Positions 10,568-19,863 of a stretch of DNA of 38,773 bases are shown here, one piece after another. The notes beneath the pieces are model-generated. The model saw nothing but the letters and a program-made list of their open reading frames with translations. It made no database searches and was not told where the DNA came from. This DNA is from Scleroderma bovista (Eukaryota > Basidiomycota > Agaricomycetes > Boletales > Sclerodermataceae). The stretch is from the NCBI GenBank assembly GCA_037178675.1, contig JAYMGJ010000116.1, forward strand, positions 1 through 38,773. The letters run 5' to 3'. How positions within the stretch are numbered: the first letter of the stretch is position 1; every line of letters starts with the position of its first letter. The position numbers and the translations under genes were made by a program.

Positions 10568-12025
10568 ATGGAATGTGTTGCATTGCCATTTGCAAACAGA
10601 TTTCTGCAGGTTGCTGCACATCCCCCACTAAAACTTTTACTCCCCACATTGTCAAAAGTTGTCCTGTTTCCAATGGCTGGTGCAAATGCCATGCCATCCA
10701 ACTATACTTTGTCTGACATCATGGCATCATATATGTGGTGCCACTTCCTGAATGAAGCATTCCCAGACTTAAATTCCCCCACCCCGGAAACACTTCTGTC
10801 CCTGCTGGTGGACGCAACTGTAGCCATGAACCAAATTGTATCCACCATCACATAGGCATACCATAATTGGAGTGAGCCAATTCTTTTATAGTTCTATTAT
10901 CCCTTGCTTGATTCCACTGAAGTTTTGTGCAGCATTGACTTGATTAGGTTGTCTGAAAGCCTCAGACCAATGCAATCTGGCACAAATGAGCAACAGGAGA
11001 TTAGGGTCCTCCATAGACATCCTTCCTCTTTGACTGGGACCCTTTCCCGGCCCACCATTATTCTGGGAGAAGGTGACACAATTGCATTGTGGTATCTTCC
11101 CGGAGCTCTAGCTTGCTGCATCCAAGTATGGTATCATTCCACTCTCATTGTCCACTGTTGAGGCCTTTGTTTCTAGGAGCACATCATGGCATCCATCGAT
11201 TCACTTGCAGATCCACTGGAAGAGAGTATTACTAATCAATCATGGCATACAACACACCAGTATTTCAAGGATGACATGGATATTTTCGGGTGCTTGGAAT
11301 TCTCTCTGGCATGGCACATGCTTGGCCATTCTGTGAGTACCTTCTTCTTTTGACGATCCACTTGTTTGATCTTCAGATTGGCATTTCACCGCTTTCCAAA
11401 ACTCATCGGAGAATTATGCAACATTCATCCGTTCGATCCTTTAAATCTGGTCTTGGACTCTTCCCCTTCTTGCTAGACCCCCAATGACATTCTGGGGGTG
11501 TCCAAGGCTTTGGCCAGTCCTACCAGCTATCAATGGAGCAAGGATATATGTCTTCCGTTGGCCATACTTTCAGGTGTTCTTTCTATTATCCATCCATCTC
11601 TATACAATGCCGGCCACCTTGCCATGCAATGCTTGACTGACTGGGCGACCGGCCATGATCCCAGAATGCTGGCGGCACTTGAAAATTGGTCCACTGTCTT
11701 CACCAATATCTCGGTAATTGTCAATCAACCCCTCCACAGGGACCCACACTCTTGAGCAGATTGGTATGACATGCTAGTCAGTGTCGGTAATTATGATGAT
11801 TGTGCACTGCACATTCCCAGTCTTGGGATTCAGGTATTGTACAATCCTGGCACTGTCGTTGCATTTTCCAGCCGGCTCTTTCAGCATGGCGTCAATGAGG
11901 TTGACGGAACGAGGTGCTGTTTGGTGTATTATATGAGGGATAATATTCACCATTGGTTGAGGGTGCCATGGCCTCTTGATTGGGTGACACCAGATAATGT
12001 CCGCAATGCACTGGTGAAGCATTGA
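10568..12025 (+). pseudogene. TET/JBP-type 2-oxoglutarate/Fe(II) dioxygenase, decayed
   Basis: TET/JBP enzymes oxidise 5-methylcytosine or thymine in DNA; in basidiomycetes many copies ride in KDZ transposons. Likely exons here are 10568-10852, ~10904-11125, 11177-11332 and 11377-12025, with GT-AG joins. Recognisable blocks in order are DLIRLSESLRPMQSGTNEQQE, DTIALWYLPGAL, HIMASIDSLADPLEE, SYQWSKD and SVIVNQPLHRDPHS. The tail reads WYDMLVSVGNYDD, PSLGIQVLYNPGTVVAFS, QHGV and YYMRDNIHHW. The HxD iron motif is at 11735-11743, the distal His at 11885-11887 and a candidate 2-oxoglutarate Arg at 11912-11914. Damage: an extra C in the C5 run 11478-11482 shifts the frame, and TGA at 11753-11755 cuts the core between HxD and the distal His. 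The N terminus is not resolved. Confidence 0.72.
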
Positions 12026-12159
12026 ATAATTAGCTTCCTGATATGATTGTTTGTTGTACTAAAATGTAATTCTGATGGTATGTAGTCCAAATTTGTTGGA
12101 AGTAGTTTGTAGTAGATACTATCCGAACATGTGTTGTGCTGATGGGATGTGGTACCTCT

Positions 12160-12640
12160 TGGGGAGCCCAAAGTGCAGTGCATTCAACGGATGTCAAATT
12201 CACGATTCCGGCATGATCACAATGATCCGGCTTGGTCAAGTGTAAGGTGAGGCACATTCAACAGGGCGGCACATTCATCATTCCGGCACAGTCAACACTC
12301 CGGCACAACGAACAATGAGGCATAGTCAACACTCCGGCAGGATTGGCATTCCAGCACTGCCCACCATGCACCCTCACTTGGACATGACCGGCAGAGCAAG
12401 AAGTATTCCCAGGGGCGGCCAATGCGCATCAAGATGGAACCTACTGTCGACACTGAAAATGATGAGAAGTTCACACGAGTTGCATCAGCCTTGAGGAGAA
12501 ACTGTCGCTGATGAGTGGTCCATATGCACACACCTGCAGAAGGATTTGAAGTAGCTGGGGAGGAAGAGAAGTGGACACAGTGCAAAGAGAGGGATTTACT
12601 GTGTGCTGTCCAGGTCGAGCACGCTCTGAGGTAGGACTGT
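12160..12640. repeat. Minisatellite (17-bp motif) with one Cys-rich module
   Basis: Imperfect copies of a ~17-bp motif like GTCAACACTCCGGCACA, followed at about 12405-12620 by a 215-bp module. A close copy of that module lies at about 13395-13600. One frame of the module reads CKERDLLCAVQ after a Trp/Gln, reminiscent of a fungal zinc-cluster half. That is too short to call a gene. Confidence 0.5.
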
Positions 12641-12679
12641 GCTGGAATGATGACTGTGCCAGACTGGTAATGGTGCCAG

Positions 12680-13466
12680 AGTGTTGACTGTGCCAGAGTG
12701 TTGACTGGGCCAGACTAATGATGGTGCTGAAGGGTTGATTGTGCCAATGGAGTGTTGATTGTGCCAGCCTGTTGACTGCTGGGATGTGGATCCTGCCAGA
12801 GTGTTGACTGTGCTGCAAGGTTGATTGTGCCAGAGTATTGATTGTGCTGGCCTGTCAACATTGTGGCAGAGTCAACACTGCAGCACAATCAACCCACCAG
12901 CATAGTCAACATTATGGCAGAGTCAACACTGCGGCACAATCAACCCTCCAGCATAGTCAACATTATGGCAGAGTCAACACTGTGGCACAATCAACCCTCC
13001 AGCACAATCACCGTTCTGGCTCAACATTGTGGCAGAGTCAACCCTGTGGCACAATCAACCATTCAGCACATTCATCATTCCGGCACAGTCAACAGTTCAG
13101 CACAATCAACAATTCAGCACTATTATCATTGTGGCACACATTGCTGGAAGCATCCTGACATGCCACTACACAACAGCATGATTGATGCTAGATTAGTTCA
13201 CTCTGTCAGAATTATAATTGTGCTGAACTGTTGAATCTGCCAGAATGATAAATGTGCCGCACAGTTACATGTGCCAGAGTACACAGCAATTGGTGATGTT
13301 CACTCCATGGATGCCATTGCTGTTGAGGCACCACACACCTTCACTCGGACAGAACCAGCAGAGCAAGAGAGATGTGATCACAGCTATTCCTGCAGGTGGT
13401 CAATGTGGATCAAGTTGGAACCGACTGTCAACACTGAAAATGATGAGAAGCTAGCACGAGCTGCAT
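12680..13466 (+). repeat. Left arm of a ~790-bp inverted repeat built from a 17-bp minisatellite
   Basis: Pairs with 13597-14385 around an axis near 13531; paired positions sum to about 27063. For example, frames starting at 12842 (+) and 14221 (-) encode nearly the same 130 residues. Most of the arm is a 17-bp minisatellite (GTCAACACTGCGGCACA and variants). The inner ~220 bp is a non-repetitive module. The open frames are by-products of the repeat. Confidence 0.85.
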
Positions 13467-13596
13467 CAGCCTTGAGGAGAAACTGTTGCTGATGAGTGGT
13501 CCATATGCACCTGCAGAAAAATTTGAAGTAGCTGGGAAAGAAGACAAGTGTACACAGTGCAAAGAGAGAGACTTACTGCGAAACCAGGTCGAGTGT
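13467..13596. other. Spacer of the inverted repeat
   Basis: About 130 bp between the arms. It matches the module near 12480-12620, so the left arm plus spacer includes a direct-repeat copy of that module. Confidence 0.6.
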
Positions 13597-14385
13597 TTGC
13601 AGCTCATGCAAGCTTCTCATCATTTTCAGTGTTGACAGTCGGTTCCAACTTGATCCACATTGACCACCTGCAGGAATAGCTGTGATCACATCTCTCTTGC
13701 TCTGCTGGTTCTGTCCGAGTGAAGGTGTGTGGTGCCTCAACGGCAATGGCATCCATGGAGTGAACATCACCAATTTCTGTGTACTCTGGCACATGTAACT
13801 GTGCGGCACATTTATCATTCCGGCAGATTCAACAGTTCAGCACAATTATAATTCTGGCAGAGTGAACTAATCTAGCATCAATCATGCTGTTGTGTAGTGG
13901 CATGTCAGGATGCTTCCGGCAATGTGTGCCACAATGATAATAGTGCTGAATTGTTGATTGTGCTGAACTGTTGACTGTGCCGGAATGATGAATGTGCTGA
14001 ATGGTTGATTGTGCCACAGGGTTGACTCTGCCACAATGTTGAGCCAGAATGGTGATTGTGCTGGAGGGTTGATTGTGCCGCAGTGTTGACTCTGCCATAA
14101 TGTTGACTATGCTGGAGGGTTGATTGTGCCGCAGTGTTGACTCTGCCGTAATGTTGACTATGCTGGTGGGTTGATTGTGCTGCAGTGTTGACTCTGCCAC
14201 AATGTTGACAGGCCAGCACAATCAATACTCCGGCACAATCAACCTTGCGGCACAGTCAACACTCCAGCAGGATCCACATCCTGGCAGTCAACAGGCCGGC
14301 ACAATCAACACTCCATCGGCACAATCAACCCTTCGGCACCATCATTAGTCTGGCCCAGTCAACACTCTGGCACACTCAACCCTCC
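13597..14385 (-). repeat. Right arm of the ~790-bp inverted repeat
   Basis: Reverse complement of 12680-13466 with scattered substitutions, many being C/T or G/A differences. The minisatellite motif continues beyond the arm to 14540, where the G1 LTR begins. Confidence 0.85.
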
Positions 14386-14542
14386 GGCACAGGCAACATT
14401 GCGGCCAAGCCAACACTGTGGCACAATCATCATTTTGGCACAATCACCATTCTGGCTCAACATTGTGGCAGAGTCAGCCCTCCAGCACAATCAACTGTTT
14501 GGCACATTCATCATTCCGGCACAGTCAACATTCCAGCACAAT

Positions 14543-14905
14543 TGTAACACCCCAACTTTTTATCTTATCTAATCTGCTATTAGATAGCATCTTATCTTAT
14601 CTTAGTGTACAATCGTATCTTATCTACCGTAGTCTAGACCTGTGCCTCATGCTGTACACGCTCCCTCCCTTGATGTCATTACACATAGCCTTAGCTCCGC
14701 TCTGACATCATTAGTATAGCATTGTAGCCTCATGGATAGCCTCGCGTAGCCCTCGTGTAGTGTAGTATATATACCGTGTAATCCACTACCCAGAGGCTCT
14801 CCATTCGAGCTCATCTTGGGTTTTTGCCCTAGTCTGTCGAGTCCTATCCTCTCAGAGTTCTAGCGTGTGGTTGGGTCCTTGGTGTCTTCGCCTAGGGTCG
14901 TCTCA
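14543..14905 (+). mobile_element. 5' LTR of gypsy copy G1
   Basis: Begins TGTAAC and ends GTCTCA. The end is fixed by comparison with the 3' LTR at 31631-32000, where homology stops at the same CA. A TATA box (TATATATA) lies at 14766-14773. An 11-nt block ATTCGAGCTCA at 14803-14813, 37 nt downstream, is the predicted RNA start. The left flanking 5 bp is ACAAT; its partner is not found because G1 is truncated. Confidence 0.8.
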
Positions 14906-14907
14906 CC

Positions 14908-14918
14908 TGAGCTCGAAT
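14908..14918 (+). other. Predicted self-priming primer-binding site of G1
   Basis: TGAGCTCGAAT, two bases after the LTR, is the perfect reverse complement of 14803-14813 inside the LTR. This is the arrangement known from Tf1, in which the first 11 nt of the RNA serve as the reverse-transcription primer. Priming is inferred, not shown. Confidence 0.6.
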
Positions 14919-15357
14919 CTAAACCATCACTTTGCTCCACTACACGCTCGTCTAGCCTTCTATACCCGGACTCCAGGGTTAAGGAGCTTCATCTTCACAC
15001 CTTTCGCTTCATACACAGCCAGCCTTTAGTGCCATTCCCTGTAGCCCATTTGGGTTTGGGAGTTTTTAGCACCATCTCTTTATGTACTGTACACCAGCCC
15101 AGGGTCGTGCCTGGTGTCTGAAGAGCGGCGCCCGTTCAAGAGAGGTTCGCAGCCTCAAGGCAATTGAGCTATAGTTACCCAGTAGTCCCCGCGTCCGTGC
15201 GGAGGTAGACCTGTGATCTGCAGCCCTTGTCCATATTTTCTGCATAGCTGTGCCAGAGCATGGTCTGCGACGTGAGTGCGACAGGTGAACAGAACTAGAA
15301 CTTATGCTTAGTTCAGGGGAACACCTGTGGGGATCTAGTCCCAAGTAGTTTTATATC

Positions 15358-15705
15358 TTGTTACTCCTTACGATAGTCACCATACTGTACCACTTCCCTC
15401 GTCACCTCATCGAAGGGCAACAGGAGCACTTGACGATCATCTACGGTCCTCAACCTGCCACCAGTGCTGAGGTGCAAGCCCGGGAATCAGCAGTTGAGGA
15501 AGAATTTCAGTTTACCAATGCAGTCGCAGCCTACAGTCACCTCGTTAGCGACTTCGAAGCCAAAGTACTCCTCGGACTCTTTCATTCCCTTCCTGTCATG
15601 CCCGTACAAGAACTCCCACTCGCGCGTCGCCGCACCTTCCGCTCCTCCCATCTCCGCCCAGTCCAGAAGAGACCCACCCCCTATTCTCGACTCCGCCCCT
15701 ACTAG
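15358..15705 (+). CDS. Pre-gag ORF (ORF0) of G1, unknown function
   Basis: An open frame just upstream of gag, ending 6 nt before the gag ATG. The core LTIIYGPQPATS, a Glu-rich stretch, a VSDFEAKVLLGL block and the basic tail LPLARRRTFRSSHLRPV are also found in G2 (17586-17861) and G3. No ATG opens it in any copy; the first codon here is TTG. Expression would need a non-AUG start, splicing from the leader, or readthrough. It could also be an alternative reading of the leader, since a second frame is also open here. Confidence 0.45.
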   Translation: MLLLTIVTILYHFPRHLIEGQQEHLTIIYGPQPATSAEVQARESAVEEEFQFTNAVAAYSHLVSDFEAKVLLGLFHSLPVMPVQELPLARRRTFRSSHLRPVQKRPTPYSRLRPY

Positions 15706-15711
15706 TTCGCA

Positions 15712-16685
15712 ATGGCCAATCTCAACGCCATCCTTGCCCAGCTCATGCAGGGGCAGATTGACCTGCAGAACCATATCACGGCCCTTGCAGCTGCACAGCC
15801 TCACCCTGCACTGCCGCCGCGCAAGAAGGTGGTTGCAGATCCCGGGAGTTTTGATGGCTCCCCTCAGAAATTCCATGAATGGTGGTCAAAGATCAAGGTT
15901 TGGCTCCAAATTTCCATGGAGGGAGCAACAGATGCGCAGGTCACTGCAGCAGTCCTCTCTAGGCTCACTGGCCCAAAGGCTGGTCGGTGGGCTCAGGTCC
16001 ATCTGGACAGCTGCATGGCGGCAGCCCACGCCCTCGCCAATGCCCCGCCGGTCCCACCCGGCCAACCCCAACCCCCTCCAGCGTGGCCTGCTTGGGATGA
16101 CTTTGTGGAGGAGATAGAAAGATTCTTTCTCCCCGGAAATAATGCTGAGTGGGCACGCGCCCAACTTCTCCACCTTCGGCAGGGCCCTAGGCAGTGGATT
16201 GACGACTTTTTGGTGCAGTTCAAAGTGCTAAAAATTCAGAGTGGGTGCATTGACCAGTACGCCAGGGACCTGCTGGAAAGGGCCCTCCAAAGGAAACTTT
16301 TGGAGCAAATCTATCTCCAAAGCATGGATCAGAGCACCTATGCTCAGCTGGGGGCTTCAGCTCGTGAGGTCAGAAGAGCACAGGAACTCTTTCTAATCAA
16401 TACACAGGGACAGGGATTGGCTCGCTATTACCAGGGCCAAAATTATTCGTCTCCGGCCACATCAGGGAGTGGCACCCCTATGGATATAGGTGCCACCAAG
16501 ACACACCAGCAAAAGGGTAAAGGGCCCCAATGCTACAATTGCCAATTATTTGGCCATATCGCACGTGAGTGCCCAAAGCTGCACCGCCCTTGTCGTGGAC
16601 AACAACAAGCACAGGCAATGCAAGCCCAGCTGGAGGATGACCGGCTAAATGCAGTCAGAGGAATGACTTTTGCAGAAATGCAAGC
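15712..16685 (+). pseudogene. Gag of G1, cut by insertion of G2
   Basis: Capsid-type Gag: the N terminus MANLNAILAQLMQGQIDLQN, then a Gly-Ser-Phe-Asp-Gly core (DPGSFDGSPQKFHEWWSKIK), a DDFLVQF block, and a CCHC zinc knuckle CYNCQLFGHIAREC near 16531-16572. Coding is intact up to EMQA at 16685, where TGTAACGGACC, the start of the G2 LTR, interrupts it. In G2 the frame goes on to FFRDLKD, so only about eight residues are lost. The rest of G1 is not seen in this window. Confidence 0.85.
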
Positions 16686-17056
16686 TGTAACGGACCAACT
16701 TTTTATCTTATCTAATCTGTGGTTAGATAGCGTTTATCTTATCTTAGTGTACAGCCGTATCTTATCTACCTAGTCTAGACCTGTACCTCGTGCTGTACAC
16801 GCTGCCACCCTTGACATCATTACGCATAGCCTTAGCTCCACAGTGATGTCATTACATAGCCTTTCTGCCTGCACGTAGCCTCATGGATAGCCTTGCATAG
16901 CCCTCATGTAGAGTAGTATATATACAGTGCAATCCAGCACCCAGAGGCTCTCCATTCGAGCTCATCTTGGGTCTTTGCTCTAGTGACTCGCGTCCTATTT
17001 CCTCTCAGAGTCTTGCGTGTTAGGGTCCTTGGTGTTCTTTGCCTAGGGTCGTCACA
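16686..17056 (+). mobile_element. 5' LTR of gypsy copy G2, inserted in the G1 gag
   Basis: 371 bp, TGTAAC...GTCACA. TATATATAC lies at about 16917-16925 and the predicted RNA start ATTCGAGCTCA at 16954-16964. The primer-binding site TGAGCTCGAAT is at 17059-17069. The 5 bp to the left, CAAGC, is the expected target duplication; the other copy is lost with the G2 3' end. Confidence 0.82.
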
Positions 17057-17585
17057 CCTGAGCTCGAATCTAACACATCTACTTCACTCTATCACGCGCT
17101 CTCCTAGCCTTATAAGGAAACTATACCCGGACTCCAGGGTTAAGGAGCTTCACCTTCACACCTTCCGTTTCGTTCACGGCCAGCCTTTAGTGCCGTTCCC
17201 TGTAGCCCGTTTGGGTTTGGGAGTTTTTAGCACCGCGTCTTTACATACTGTACACCAGCCCAGGGTCGTGCCTGGTGTCTGAAGAGCGGCGCCCATTCAA
17301 GAGAGGTTCGCAGCCTCAAGGCGGTTGAGCTATAGTTACCCAGTAGTTCCTGCGTCCGTGCAGAGGTAGACCCATTATCTGCAGCCACTAGCCGTTTGTT
17401 CTTTGCATAGCTGTGCCACTGCCCTGACCTAGCGAGAGCGACAGGCGAACAAAGTCTTACGCTTAGTTTAGTGGAACACCTGTGGGGATCTAGTCCCATA
17501 TAGCATTATCTCTACGTTACCCCTTACAATAGCCACCATACCGTACCAGTTTCCCCGTCACCTCGTCGAAGCGCAACAGGAGCGC

Positions 17586-17861
17586 TTGACGATCATCTAC
17601 GGTCCCCGCCCTGTTACTAGCGAAGAAAACCTCACTAGAGAAGTTGCCCTCAAAGAGGAGCACCAGTTAACGGCTGCAGTTGCCACCTACAGTCGCTTTG
17701 TCAGTGACTTCGAAATACAAGTCGTCCTCGGTCTCCACCGCTCCCTTCCTGTCCCGCCCCTGCCAGACCTCCCTCTCGCTCGCCGCCGCACGTTCTGGTC
17801 CTCCCGTCTTCGACCGGTTAGACAAAGAGCTGCCCCCTATTCCCGCCTCCACCCCTACTAG
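17586..17861 (+). CDS. Pre-gag ORF (ORF0) of G2, unknown function
   Basis: Open frame 9 nt upstream of gag. It opens with TTG and continues open further upstream (IPYQFPRHLVEAQQERLTII). Conserved blocks are LTIIYGPRPVTSEE, VSDFEIQVVLGL, LPLARRRTF and PYSRLHPY. It keeps CGA at 17811-17813, where G3 has a TGA stop. No domain recognised. See the pre-gag ORF of G1 for how it might be expressed. Confidence 0.45.
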   Translation: MTIIYGPRPVTSEENLTREVALKEEHQLTAAVATYSRFVSDFEIQVVLGLHRSLPVPPLPDLPLARRRTFWSSRLRPVRQRAAPYSRLHPY

Positions 17862-17870
17862 CTCTGAAGA

Positions 17871-18869
17871 ATGGCAGATCTTCACCAACTCCTTGCCCAG
17901 CTCGTCCAGGGGCAAATCGACCTCCAAGCCCATATCGCGGCCCTTGCGGCTGCACAGCCTCAGCCTGCACCGCCGTCGCGCAAGAAGGTGGTCGCAGATC
18001 CTGGGAGTTTCGATGGCTCCCCTCAGAAGTTCCACAAATGGTGGTCCAAGATCAAGATCTGGATCCAAATTTCCATGGAGGGGGCCACAGATGCGCAGGT
18101 CACTGCAGCGGTTCTCTCCCGGCTCACTGGCCCGAAAGCTGGTCGATGGGCTCAGGTTCATCTGGATAGCTGCATGGCAGCAGCCCACACCCTCGCAGCC
18201 GCCGGCCCAGTCCCAGCCGGTCGACCACAGCCGCCACCAGTGTGGCCCACTTGGGATGACCTCGTGGAGGAAATAGAAAGGTTTTTCCTCCCTGGAAACA
18301 ATGCCAAGTGGGCACGTGCCCAGCTACTTCACCTTCGGCAAGGCCCTAGGCAACGGATTGACGATTTCTTGGCGCAGTTTGAAGCGCTCAAGAACCAGAG
18401 TGGCTGCGTTGATCAGTATGCCCAGGACTTGCTGGAAAGGGCTCTTCAGAGGAAAGTTCTGGAACAAATCTACATCCAGAATATGAATCGGGAAACATAC
18501 TTCCAGCTGACGACGTCGGCACGAGAGATGGGGAGAGCTCAGGAGCTCTTCCTAATTAATACGCAATCACAAGGAACGACCCACTACTACCAGGGTCAAA
18601 ATTATTCGTCATCAGCCGCATTGGGGAGTGGTACCCCCATGGATATCGGTGCCGCTGATACAACTCAGCAAAGGGGTAAAGGGCCCCAATGCTACAATTG
18701 CCAACAGTTTGGCCACATCGCACGTGAGTGCACAAAGCCGCGCCGCCCTCGTCGTGGGCAACAACAAGCACGGGCAACGCAAGCCCAGCCGGAGGATGAC
18801 CGGCTAAATGCAGTAAGAGGAATGACATTTGCAGAAATGCAAGCGTTCTTCAGAGATTTAAAAGATTAG
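17871..18869 (+). CDS. Gag polyprotein of G2 (332 aa, complete)
   Basis: Structural protein forming the virus-like particle and binding RNA. It starts MADLHQLLAQLVQGQIDL, has the DPGSFDGSPQKFHKWWSK core and the ERFFLPGNNAKWARAQLLHL and RQRIDDFLAQFEALK capsid blocks. A CCHC knuckle CYNCQQFGHIAREC lies near residues 274-287, followed by a basic RRPRRGQQQ tail. The stop at 18867-18869 is preceded by a -1 slippery site (18857-18863), so ribosomes slipping there would enter pol. This is the only undamaged gag in the window. Confidence 0.88.
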   Translation: MADLHQLLAQLVQGQIDLQAHIAALAAAQPQPAPPSRKKVVADPGSFDGSPQKFHKWWSKIKIWIQISMEGATDAQVTAAVLSRLTGPKAGRWAQVHLDSCMAAAHTLAAAGPVPAGRPQPPPVWPTWDDLVEEIERFFLPGNNAKWARAQLLHLRQGPRQRIDDFLAQFEALKNQSGCVDQYAQDLLERALQRKVLEQIYIQNMNRETYFQLTTSAREMGRAQELFLINTQSQGTTHYYQGQNYSSSAALGSGTPMDIGAADTTQQRGKGPQCYNCQQFGHIARECTKPRRPRRGQQQARATQAQPEDDRLNAVRGMTFAEMQAFFRDLKD

Positions 18870-18899
18870 AGAGTGAGGACGTGTCAGGCACCCTCGCTC
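18857..18899 (+). promoter_or_regulatory. -1 programmed ribosomal frameshift signal between gag and pol
   Basis: The heptamer T TTA AAA (18857-18863) sits in the gag frame exactly as X XXY YYZ. A 5-nt spacer GATTA follows, then GAGAGTGAGG (18869-18878), which can pair with CCTCGCTCTC (~18891-18900) as a 10-bp stem with one wobble. The gag stop lies at the foot of the stem. The pol frame is -1 and open across the site. G3 keeps the heptamer, the spacer and the stem despite sequence changes. Confidence 0.72.
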
Positions 18900-19862
18900 T
18901 CGAGTCTTCTTTGGACACAGCGGTTCATATTTTGAACTATAGACTATCTCGCGCTACGTCTCCTTCTGTTGCTACAATATTTAAATACCGCCTCGCCTTG
19001 TTACGTGGTAAAATTAGAAAAACCTACAAAAAAGTGTCTTCCGTAGTTTCTCCTGTCTCTGTTTCCCCTTCTCGCTACTCTGTGTTGTCTGTCAATACTA
19101 TGGACTGTGACTTGGACTGTTCTGTACCTTCTAAGGGGGTCCCTGCAAAGGGCTCGGCACCAGAAGTAAAATCGAGCGTGCTTAATTCCCGGTTGAATAA
19201 AGACAGTTTCTCTTCTCCTTCTTTGGAATCTAAGGAACCGGAAAGTCCCGCCGGCAACTTGGAAGTTCCTTTCAACTTACGAAGGTCCTTCACAATGGAA
19301 CGTGAAGTGACGGTACCGGTCCGCATCCGTGGACCGCTTAATATTATTGAGGTAGACGCCCTGCTAGACAGTGGCGCTACTGGTTGCTTTGTCGACAAGA
19401 GCTGGGCTCTTGATCGTCGGCTTCAGTTGTCTAAGCTGGTAAAACCCGTACCTGTGCTTAACGTAGATGGCACCAGGAACCAGGAGGGTGATATCACGCA
19501 TTATGTATTGCTCACACTCGGTATTGGGAAACATGCCGAAAAGCTGTGGTGTGCCGTCACGTGCCTTGGAAAAGTTCTGCTTATCCTTGGCCACACCTGG
19601 CTTCAGAAGCATAATCCCGATATAGATTGGGTTACTGGCAAAGTTAATTTAACTTGGTGTCCTCCTGAGTGCAAGTCACTCTTGGAGACACGCTTTGCTA
19701 AGTTATTACGAGGAAACAAATCTCAGGAAACTTGGGTCCAAGCTTTGAAAGCTCATGAATCAAAGGTCGCTATTGATGAGTCGACCCTAGAAGAAGCTCA
19801 GAAGCAAGTACCTAAAGAATACTGGGAGTTCCTAGACATATTTAGTAAAAAGTCATCAGAGC
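18866..19862 (+). pseudogene. Pol of G2, 5' part: protease and start of the RT linker
   Basis: Entered by -1 frameshift. The aspartic protease active site DSGATGCFVDK is at about 19367-19399, followed by VLLILGHTWLQKHNPDIDW, the second half of a retropepsin fold. The reading continues to VPKEYWEFLDIFSKKS, the linker before reverse transcriptase. At 19862/19863 it jumps out of frame into the end of RNase H. By comparison with G3, about 1.1 kb, nearly the whole RT and the start of RNase H, is deleted. Confidence 0.82.
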
Positions 19863-19863
19863 A

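Noticed and set aside
12842..13234. 130-codon His/Ser/Gln-rich frame present on both strands (also 13829-14221)
   Set aside because: It is the reading of a 17-bp minisatellite duplicated in the inverted repeat; its presence twice reflects the repeat, not selection.
15121..15150. GGCGCCCGTT-like string as a tRNA-Lys primer-binding site
   Set aside because: It lies about 220 nt after the LTR end fixed by the 3' LTR comparison, whereas a perfect 11-nt self-complementary site sits two bases from the LTR.
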